The notes under the pieces were generated by a model, which did not search any database, was not told the origin of the DNA, and saw nothing but the letters and a program-made list of their open reading frames with translations. 64,000 nucleotides of DNA from Pagrus major (taxonomy: Eukaryota > Chordata > Actinopteri > Spariformes > Sparidae): contig NC_133227.1 in the NCBI RefSeq assembly GCF_040436345.1, positions 19,757,171 to 19,821,170 on the forward strand, given 5' to 3'. Made by a program: the position numbers and the translations under genes. Below, one piece after another: positions 34,601 through 43,640 of this stretch; positions within the stretch are counted from its first letter, which is position 1; each line of letters begins with the position of its first letter.

Positions 34601-35475
34601 AACATCAAAAGGTGGCCAATCCTTACATATTGCACCTTTAAGATATTCTTTTTGTAACCAGAAACACAAGTCTCACTCAAGGAGAAATCTCGCTCTGAAA
34701 TCTCGCGAGAGGTGAGTTGTTGCAGGAAGATTGAGTTGGAGAGAGGAGCTTGGAGTGAAAAATGTATATCCAAAGTTACGGCTGACTATTCAGATGATTT
34801 TGACCATCTAGATGAGACAACAGCTGTAACAACTCAACTCAGAGGTAAAAAATGTGGGTTTTGGTTTGGGTTTCCACTAGAGTAGAGACATGTTTTAATG
34901 CTCACTCTATTTTAGCTTCTGTCTCTTCAAGGGCCTCCCTCCTGAATACCCAGTCTGCAATTTGCATGTGCCAAACTAGCCACAAGGCATCAATTATGCA
35001 AATGTATGACATGGTGACATAGCGTGATGTCACAAAGTCGCGGAATTAAAGGCGAGGCACTTCAGGTGCAGTTTTTTTCTGTGGGAGAGAGGAGCTTCTG
35101 TTGGTGCAACTTCTGACCTTTCTAACTTTCAAGATGCTTTACATGCACAAGAACCTATATAACACAGTGAAGGAAAGGAGGGAAACAAAAAAAGGGACCC
35201 CTAAGTATACTGGAATTCCCCTTTAGGACAAATGCTGTACTTTCTTGTATTTAAGTGTATGTGGCTCTGACCCCAGGCGGCTCCCTCTGCAGTATGTGCA
35301 GTGCTGTGGCAGGATTGATTGACAGCTGGAGCCAGACAGGAACTGTGAGCAGGAGACGGTCCAGTACACTGATGCTCCTCAGAGACCCCCGTCCCCTGTG
35401 ATGCCCCACGAACTTGCGCTGTGAGGGCTGGGTGGGCTCGGGGAAGTCATACAGCGGTTCCTCTTGCTGCGCCAT
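31652..35475 (-). CDS. rin1: Ras and Rab interactor 1-like protein, SH2 and proline-rich part only
   Basis: Five coding exons on the minus strand: 35475-35272, 34216-34096, 33919-33847, 33659-33568, 32799-31652, all GT-AG and in phase, giving 545 residues (human RIN1 783). RIN proteins bind active Ras and phosphotyrosine and act as Rab5 exchange factors through a VPS9 domain. Recognisable here are the SH2 domain (LLLTVPVWLQLSINPATALH, then FLVRKSRTSQRNVLCVRL), DVLPFPLELPEAI, HKELESISHMGIEFWSS, ALCFINPLF and FKRSLKVRISTESS, then a long Pro/Ser-rich region and an acidic stretch. The frame then stops, with a poly(A) signal soon after. I found no RH, VPS9 or RA sequence downstream, so exchange activity is not expected from this model. 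A cryptic donor (AATG|gtacga) just before the stop is the main alternative. Confidence 0.85.
32837..33040. mobile_element. hAT-like MITE in a RIN intron
   Basis: TAGGGCTGCAACTAACAG at the left pairs with GTTGTTGCAGATTTA at the right. Flanking 8-base sequences gtacacag and gtacaaaa resemble a decayed target-site duplication, as expected for hAT. The interior has TAATCGACTT/CGATTAAT motifs of a very common teleost family. Confidence 0.75.
34306..35225. mobile_element. Large MITE filling RIN intron 1
   Basis: The ends TTAAAGGGGGATTCCAGTAT and ATACTGGAATTCCCCTTTA are inverted repeats bounding 920 bases of the 1055-base intron. The interior is related to 4697-5196 in rce1, in opposite orientation. 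It contains an insertion of another family near 34486-34642. Confidence 0.75.
34486..34642. mobile_element. Truncated MITE inserted in the intron-1 element
   Basis: It matches the right half of the element at 31097-31432: GCACAGCTAA, then GCAGCAGTTAGC, ending TTACATATTGCACCTTTAAG. The left terminal repeat is absent. Confidence 0.7.
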
Positions 35476-36489
35476 CTACACACAAGAAGTGCACCCACAC
35501 GGTGATTAATTATCCTGCAGCTGATCATGCACTCCCACACAGTGGTTATTATCTGTCCCTGTGGCTTACATTCATTACAGCAAGATGGGTGGGATGGCTG
35601 CTACACACAGACACACACCTGCGTAATAAATGTGCCTGGCTTGGGACAGCAAGTCCAGACTTGGTAAAGTGCAGCAGCTCAGACAGAGCTTAAATGAAAT
35701 AGGACGCTATGGGATGCAGACGTTTGAATTACAGACATACAAACAGGACAAAGAATGTGACAGAAGGCGATGTGCTAACTATTAAAAATAAAGACAACTT
35801 ATAATTATATTGTTGGTGTTAGCCTGTTGAATAAGTCTGTCTTCATGGCTATCTGGATCTGCAGCACACATTCCTGTACAACTTACAACTTACATTTCCT
35901 CTTCAAACTAGAGTCTTCCTGCTGTACAATCACACAACTGGTCTTATCTAGTTTAAGTGAACACTGCGCGATTCTTCCAACATTACCAGGCTTGTTGTTC
36001 ACCTCTTCGCCCCGATCCTTCTTCCTCTTTTATCCCCCTCCGACTCCACTTCACGGCGACATGTTCCTCAACCTTCCATCAACTTTTCCACGATGTAAAG
36101 GCAACTTCTCCTCCACTTTGGCCTGTCATAACCTGTGCTCCCAGATCCACACAGGGCTCTCCTCTTTGGCTCCTCCCCCCTCCCACCTGGAAACAAATAC
36201 GTCACAGTCATGAGAGCGAGGCTCACGTGTCCGACAGTGTGGTAGTACTTTATTATACCCACGACAGGACTGTCAGTAGGATAGTGTGTATAATATGAGT
36301 AGTATAGGTAACAGAAGCCTCGTTGTATTTACATTATATGCTATGCCACAGTGTTTGCTATAAAAGTTTCAAAATAAAAGTGGTGGCTAATGTTGGTAAT
36401 GTTGACAGTCAGGAAGTTAAGCTTCTTTGGTGAATGTATGGAAGCCCATTGATTAAAAATAATTAAATGATTAAAATAAAAAATATTCC
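35476..36489. other. RIN 5' flank, no gene seen
   Basis: Holds the RIN 5' UTR and probable promoter, transcribed leftward. CACGTG (E-box) occurs at about 36224. Frames up to 128 codons on the + strand resemble no known protein. Confidence 0.4.
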
Positions 36490-36970
36490 TATGATTATGA
36501 AAGTCAAAATTATAGATAAAGTCATAATTTTGTTACATTTATCTCATAATTAACCTTTTCTGGATTTTTATCTCACAATTACGACATTTAATCGAATTAT
36601 TCTGTATTTCAATCTCCTAATTTTGACTTTTATCTAATAATGTTGCCTTTCTATCCCCTGATTTCGACTTTTATCTCACAATTTAAACTCTTTATCTCAT
36701 TATTCTGTTTTTTTAATCTAATAATTTCGCTTTTTAATCTCCTATTTTTTCCCCTATTTAACTAATAATTTACATTTTTAATCTCTTCATTTCGATTTTT
36801 TTGTCCCATAATTTAAATTTTTTATGTCACAATTCTGATCTTTTTTTAATCTCATGATTATGACTTTTTAACTCATAAATATCATTGGGATATTTTTATT
36901 TTATTTTTCAAGGCGATGTTTTCATTATTATTTTATCTTTATATTTTATTTTATCTTATAATTGCGACTT
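36490..36970. repeat. Degenerate AT-rich minisatellite
   Basis: Some fifteen to twenty imperfect copies of a 20-30 base unit of the form ATAATTTCGACTTTTATCTC, varying in T-run length. It lies between the divergent RIN and rbm14 genes. Confidence 0.8.
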
Positions 36971-37194
36971 CTTGTTTTTTATTTTAATTTCAATAGCCAC
37001 TCAATAGATGAGGCCCAGCATGTCATGTCTTTGCGACACATCTTTAAGTCAACAACGTCATGCCCAACCCAAAAAACACATATAATAAAACACATTATTT
37101 GGTGTTTGATGAGTCATGCAGTTTGTAGCCTGTGAAACGAGAACCATTTGATGAGCCTGTGGTGTCAGGAACCATCTTGTGTGAGCCGTAACAC

Positions 37195-37312
37195 AACCGT
37201 GATGAAATAACACGGTGACGGATGAAACTGCGCCCCCATGGCCGCCAGGAGCGCCTCGTGAAACCGGAGCCGGATGTGAGGTTTGAAATACAGCTCCACA
37301 CGACCGCGTTGG
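37195..37312 (+). promoter_or_regulatory. rbm14 promoter region and non-coding first exon
   Basis: Modestly GC-rich sequence with a YY1-like CATGGCCGCC at 37238-37247 and CCGGA motifs. The first exon ends CGCGTTGG|gtaaga at 37312. No TATA box is seen. The exact start site is not determinable by eye. Confidence 0.5.
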
Positions 37313-37943
37313 GTAAGAAGTCTGTCTTAGCTACTGTGCTGGTGTAATTAATGCTTTTCCTCCATTTTCCAACCAATTAGAAACGCCAAAGGGTTGACGG
37401 CAGCTAATATACATTATAATAGCTCATACAAGTGGCGGAGCGGTTGTTTAAGCGAACGTTTTCAGCCACTATGATGAAAACCAGTGCGTTAGCTTTAGCT
37501 TGCTAGCATAGCTAGCGTTAGCCTCATCGGTAATGTTTGCGTTTTACAAAATGGCCAGTGGTATTAGTTTTAGCTTACTGTTGGTCGTGAAACTGAGCTT
37601 GCATTTGACCATGCAGCCACATTCACGTCGCCGTGTATTCGTCGTTCAGCAAGTAAAGTGGCTGCCTTTTAATTTAATTGGACACATTTTCGCCGCGAAA
37701 GTTAACGGTTTTATTAGCTTTGCTTTGCTAATAATAGCTAACTAGCTAGTGTTCGTTTCCTTCTCGCCAGAAAGCGGCGAAATACCTTGAAGTCTAAACA
37801 ATAACTCCCTTTGGTGATATCAATTTAGCTGAATCTTGCCAAATCGTGAATGATCTGTTGAGATTCACTAACTAGCTAACAGCTAGCGTTAGCCTGTTAG
37901 CGCTGTCCAACTTAACCAAAGCCTCCTGTTGACTCTCTTGCAG

Positions 37944-37955
37944 ATGCCTGGTTGA
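37944..37955 (+). other. Minimal upstream ORF in the rbm14 leader
   Basis: The first bases of the second exon are ATG CCT GGT TGA, a three-residue ORF ending seven bases before the main ATG. It could reduce or tune initiation at the main start. Confidence 0.5.
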
Positions 37956-37962
37956 TACAGAG

Positions 37963-40900
37963 ATGAGCGGTGAGAACGTGAAGTTGTTTGTGGGGAACCT
38001 TCCTTTAGATGCAACTCACGACGAGCTGACTAAGCTCTTTGCTCCGTATGGAGAGATCAACACCTGCTCTTTGCTCAGACAGTATGCCTTCGTTACCCTG
38101 AAGGGAGAGGGGGCAGCAGACAGGTAATCAACTGTTCATTACCACTGTTATACATTATGAATGAATTGCTACTCTATCACTATCCTTGCATGTCATAGAG
38201 ATTAAGTTTGACGGGGATTTAAAATGTTATACACGCACATCTTTTGAAGCACACACTCAAACAGGTAGGGTTGGCTACTTTTGCTCAGCAGGTACTTGTT
38301 CATTAAGTTTCCTAAAGTGGTTGGACTGGTTTGACATGAATGGAAACCAATCATTTTTGAACACATTTACGAGAAATGTGTCTCACAGTTGTTTATTCTC
38401 CTGTCATTGTGTTTTTTTAAACAAGAGATAGAAGTTTAAACATCCTGAAAAAAATATTTGTACCAGTGAGGCTCAGAATGAATATAAAAAAAAACATGAA
38501 AAATTTGTGGCGCACAGGCAGGTGGAAATACAAATGGTGCAATGGTAGAAGTAATTTCAGCATTCCTGTTTCTGTCATAATTTATGAGCAAGTTTTTTCA
38601 AATTTTACCAGCCGCTAAATTGATTACAGTTGTTTAATTGTCTTTTAGTGAAGTAAATCTACCAGCCACTCGCATACCTTTAGGGCCTGACTGATGTATC
38701 GGTTGTCCAAAAACTTAATTATATTATTATATATTATTATATTATATATTAGATTTTATTTTTTAGGGATTATAATGCAGAAAAAGGAGATAAATTATAA
38801 TTATAAAAATTCTCAGTGATGCTGTAAGTTTGGACAATAAAGGTTATTATAAAATATCCTGCGTACAAGTGTTTGACAACCAAATTTGTGAGATCACTGC
38901 AAGAAATTTCCATATATTGGCAGATATGGATCCAAATTTTTTTACCCCCTAATTTTGGTATCCTCATTAACCCAAAAAAACATCAGGTATTGGTCATGCA
39001 CTACATATTTTACCAGCATTTGACTAGAGGCCGGAGCTAATTCTGTGCCCTGTACCTCATCTTCAGTTTTACAGGGCAGCCCTATTTGTGTTTGTTAGTG
39101 TCATCTGCTGTACACCTGATGATGATAACAAAGATAATTCTTACTCCGACAGGGCCATACGGCATCTTGATGGCAAAGAGTACAGAGGCAGGCCCCTGGT
39201 GGTCGAGGAGTCCCGCGCACGCCCACCCAACTCCACTAAAGTGTTTGTGGGGAACCTCAGCGCGACATGTTCGGCAGATGACTTGCACGGGCTGTTCTCA
39301 ACCTTCGGAAGAGTTTTAGACTGTGATAAAGTCAAAGGTGGGTTAGAAAGCCACTAACTGACCAGTCGCCATGATGCAGTCAGATTTTAGATAAGAAGTT
39401 CTGCTTTGTGTGTGACAGTTTGGCTTCTTTGAAATGTATAATACCAAACAAAAAGTGACAATATACTTAGGGAATGTTTTAATTTTACTCTGAAATCATG
39501 CTAACTAACCTCTCTGCTTCCTGTGCGATTTACAGCCAGACTATGCTCAAATGTTGGCTATGCATTTGTGCATATGGAGAGAAAGGAGGAGGCCATGGCA
39601 GCTATTGATGCACTCAACGGGACCATGTACAAGGGCCGCCAGTTGGCCGTCGAGCTGTCCAAAGCCCAACCTTTGATCAACCAGATTGTAACGGCTGGAA
39701 ATGCAGCAGGTGTAACAGCAGGTGGAGATGAAGGCTCCATTTATTTAAAAGTGTTTTGCATGTAATTGAATGCAGAAGACAACTCTCATCGTGTTTTCTG
39801 CTTTCTTTTCCTTACAGGTGGTCTTCTTCCAAGACCACCTCCATCACTAGAGCATCACCAGAGTCAAGCAGCGGTGTTAGCAGCAGCAGCAGCAGCTGCA
39901 GCAGGACTACCCATACAGGTGAGCTAATCCTCTATCAGAACATCCACCATCTTGGAAAATCTGAGAGAGCTGTGGGGTCATGATTTTATAAACTGTGTTA
40001 GGCAGTTGTTAGTTTTTGTCTTTATCTTGATCCTTTGTAAAAAAAAAAATTAAAAAAAAAAAAAAAACACCCCCATATCCATCACTATTATTGTTGTGTA
40101 GATTAACTAAGTTTGGGTGTATTCAGAATGTTTTAAATGCTTATGTCTGTCATCTTTCTTTGTAGGTTCAACAAAGTGTCCATAACTCATTCTACAACAC
40201 CACATCCTTTGACCCCACGTACGCTGCTCTAAAAGGCATCACAAGCGCTAAAGGTGCAGATGGGGTGATATACGGCGCTCTTGCCAGCCAGGTGTATGGA
40301 TCTGTCGCTGACCAGGTGTACCAAGATATGGCCAATCACAATTCCGCCGTAGCCGCCCCCGTTGAAGAAGTAGAGCCACAGACCGCACCAGATCCAACAA
40401 CGCTTTTTGAGGCAGCAAGAGCCAAGTTCTTCCAGGAGGGACAGAAGGTCTTTTTAAACATTTATTAGTTTATGTGTAATGTTCTCCATAAACGTTTTTG
40501 CGTCTTAACTTTTTATGTATATTCACCAACATATTTTCATTTAAAGGTTCTGGCAGAGCAGCAAGCAGGGAGAAAGGCAGCAGCTTCAGAGAATGAGCGG
40601 GACCGCAGCCCAATCAGAGGGAATCGAGCACCCCTCCTCCCTGACCCCGTTCCAGGTTCCTTCGCTCAGATACGACCCAAACGCCGTGCCCTGCTGCCGA
40701 CACCACCTGGAGGACCTGAGGAGCCCCCAGCCGCCACCAACGCTCCTGAAGGGTCAGATCCTGTTGCTAGGTACACATATCACATGTTATAGAATGGAGG
40801 CAGATGAAAAATAAACATATTAAAGCCCTATTCGCACAGGACTTGTGTTACTAGGGGAGCTCGTGTGATTTAGAAATTACCGCAAGTCACATATTCCACT

Positions 40901-43076
40901 TTTACACAGAAATAAGCGTGTATATGTGGGTCTCTAAAATACGGAAGCCCTAAAGGGCCATGCATTCATACATTTTATTTCCTCTGTTTTCCCGTGATAA
41001 CGAGTTAATTTCATTTGTTTTCTCGAGATCTCAAGTTATTATCTCGAGATAACGGGATAATTTTCTTGAGATAACGAAACTTTGATTTCCCGAGATAACG
41101 ATATAATTAATTCGAGATCTCGAGATAATGACTGTGATATGATAGGCCTGAGATTATGGAGACGCCCGGGACCTCGTAGCTGGTCAGCTATGTATTAAAC
41201 GACGACATCAGGCTCACTTAGATTGCGCCGCCGATATAGCTGAAGCCTTGCTAACCATCTTTTTAGATTATGCACACTAATGTGTATATTATCTGTAATA
41301 GCAAGGCATAAATCATATTTCAGCCTGTGTCAGGCCTTGATTGAAAAGATATGTGACGCAGTGATCGATATGCTCCTGCTCCTCTGACATTGCTACACTG
41401 AATGATGTTTCCTACAATGATTTAATATACTACACTATCGTTTTATTTTCTCAAGATCTCGAATTAATTATATCGTTATCTCGAGAAGATTATCCCGTTA
41501 TCTCGGGAAAATGGCAATTGTTATTTCGAGATAATAACGCGAGATCTCGAGAAAACAAGTGAAATTAACTCGTTATCACGGGAAAACGGAGGAAATAAAA
41601 TGTATGAATGCATGGCCCTTTAGGGCTTCCGTACTAAAACGCGCGTGAACCCGTTAATAATTGGCAATTAACTCCTTTCACATTGCCAGCGGACGGGAAG
41701 TTTGCCTTCTTTTCTTTTTTTCCCCCTCGTGTGTCTCATTCATCATAAGCATGGCGGAAAAAAAGGGAACCGTAGCAAGCAGCAGATCATATGTCTCGTC
41801 AGACTACATCTAGAAGACGTCAAGCTTGTTTTAGAAAGTCTTAATCAAAATTTCTGAATTAGACACATCGTTTTTTCTGAAGCTGATAACGGAAGTTGTT
41901 AAGGAGGGGTGTCATGTGGCTTCTTTGTGATCTCTGATGGGAGAGTTGCCCATGCACAAACCACACAGAAGCCACAAGTGGTTACTTTTTTCACATCCTT
42001 AACTTCAGTCTCTCTTTTAAACTCTGCGCTGACTGAATGATATTCAAGCCCTGCCTGACAGATGGATGGAAAGATATTAACAAGCCAGCAGCCTTAGCTT
42101 CAATACACGCTATAGCACTGGGCTTGAAAAGGAGATTAAATTAGCGTGTTCATCTGAGCTGGAGGTGATAAATACCCGGGACTGCTGCACCATAAATTGA
42201 CGCGAGAGTATATCCCAATAAAATACATTCACATTGCACACAAAAGCCAGTTGTTACCAGGTGTAAGTAGGTTTTTTGGGCAGTGTGTAAGGAGTATAAG
42301 ATGCCAGTTTGCATGGGACTAATATTCTCACATATAGCTTTGTTAGGAGGAGTATGACAGGTAATATGTGGTGGAAATGACCATTATGTGATTAAAATCA
42401 CAGACGATCTCCACAATTTTTGCAAATTAGTAGAGATAATAACAGTCCTGTGTGAATAGGGTGCAAGTCTGCTTCCATTTGCACATATAATAACAATAAT
42501 AATTTGTTAACATAGCACTGATTGATCAATTATTACAAACTGCTTTACAATAACATTAAACAATGGAAAAATGTGTTTCTCCTCAGGTCTTACACAGAGT
42601 ACTACCAGCAAATGCATCAATATCAACAGTATCAACAGTACCAGCAACAGTACCAGTACCTCCAGTATGCCTACACCAACCCCCCTCCCCCTCCGCCACC
42701 TCCTCCACCTCCACCGGCCACAACACAGGCACAGGCCTCCACCACAGCACCTGCGCCGCCGGGGACATACTCAGCACCTCCATCCTATGCCGCATCGGGA
42801 GCCTACCCACCGCCGGGAACATATGACACTTCGGGAAGTTACGACTCCTCAACTGGGAGCTACAGCGCTTCATCTGGGAACTACGACGCCTCGTCAGGAA
42901 GCTATGACACATCCGGAGGCTACGGCGCACCGGGAGCATATGATTCATCGGGAGCTTACACAGCAGCGGGAAGCTACTCCTCATCCACACCGTATGAGCA
43001 GACACCCGCACACGGGCAACCCATGCCCCAGCGCAATGATTACCCTTACCACACGCCAGAACCCCCTTATCGATAG
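37963..43076 (+). CDS. rbm14b: RNA-binding protein 14 (RBM14/CoAA), two RRMs and a Tyr-rich tail
   Basis: Seven coding exons: 37963-38123, 39153-39337, 39536-39721, 39818-39918, 40166-40447, 40547-40770, 42587-43076, giving 542 residues. RRM1 (about 8-77) starts VKLFVGNLPLDATHDEL with RNP1-like YAFVTLKG; RRM2 (about 84-160) starts TKVFVGNLSATCSADDL with YAFVHMER. RBM14 is a nuclear coactivator and splicing modulator that joins paraspeckles. After the RRMs come an Ala-rich run, SFYNTTSFDPTYAAL, SPIRGN, a YQQ-rich stretch, twelve prolines, and about eleven Tyr-Asp/Ser-Gly-type repeats, a prion-like tail typical of phase-separating RNA-binding proteins. RBM4 was rejected because no CCHC zinc knuckle is present. 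The 39709 site is an alternative in-frame donor to 39721. The b-paralogue label is from memory of the zebrafish protein. Confidence 0.88.
38681..39003. mobile_element. MITE-like remnant in rbm14 intron
   Basis: The ends TAGGGCCTGACTGATGTATC and TATTGGTCATGCACTA are imperfect inverted repeats. Interior pieces (CCATATATTGGCAGATATGG) resemble the common fish repeat with GATATCGGCC motifs. It lies in the intron between exons 38123 and 39153. Confidence 0.6.
40826..42461. mobile_element. DNA transposon copy in rbm14 intron 6, interrupted
   Basis: The ends CCCTATTCGCACAGGACT and AGTCCTGTGTGAATAGGG are inverted repeats 1.6 kb apart that nearly fill the intron. No transposase-like frame was seen. 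The left arm is split by the palindromic element at 40940-41633. Confidence 0.75.
40940..41633. mobile_element. Long palindromic (foldback) MITE nested in the intron-6 element
   Basis: Each end starts TACGGAAGCCCTAAAGGGCC and the inverted arms run about 190 bases, nearly identical for the first 90. The flanks carry a perfect 6-base duplication, CTAAAA, at 40934-40939 and 41634-41639. The arms contain repeated TCTCGAGATAACG units. No open frame is present in the core. Confidence 0.85.
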
Positions 43077-43640
43077 TCCCAACCCTAAACACTCCTTCCA
43101 CACTGCAGACGTGTGTGTGTGCGTGTGTGTGTGTGCATGTGTATTTACATAAGGGACAGTTTAAAGAGGAACATCAGATAGGGAGCGAGGTTGCAACTCA
43201 AGTGTGCTTTAAATCTGAAGCATCTCCCCTTTTCTCCATCGTATCCGAGTCTCTAACTAGCTTGCCTGTTAGTCGATGGCGGTTGAGTGGATAATCAGTT
43301 AACAAGGTGTTTGGACAAGTAGGGAAGGAGATAAGTTGGACAGCTAATGTTGGAGTATTCTCATTCACATTCACAGATTCTGTTAGATGTTATAGAGGCA
43401 CAGCTGGCTCCTTGTTGAATGTTAAAGAAGCTGAAACATTTCTTGGCACAAAGTCAGACTCACTGGTGAAGCTTTTGTTTGAATTAAATCAAGGACTTTA
43501 AATACTCTACATAACATGTGCATACAATAGGGATTTCATGTAAAATTGCATTATCACAAATTTGTGGTTGAGCACAAAAATGAGAAACAATGCTAAATTA
43601 TATTAAAGAGAAATACAATAAACGGTTATATTCATTCATT
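43077..43640 (+). other. rbm14 3' UTR with poly(A) signal
   Basis: AATAAA at 43617-43622, about 540 bases after the stop codon. A GT-rich microsatellite (43110-43140) lies just after the stop. Longer transcripts are possible, since another AATAAA occurs at about 45265. Confidence 0.55.

Noticed and set aside
42563-43152. Alternative frames of 87-193 codons over the rbm14 last exon
   Set aside because: The biased CAG/CCT-rich coding sequence leaves other frames open; only the frame joined in phase to exon 40547-40770 matches RBM14.
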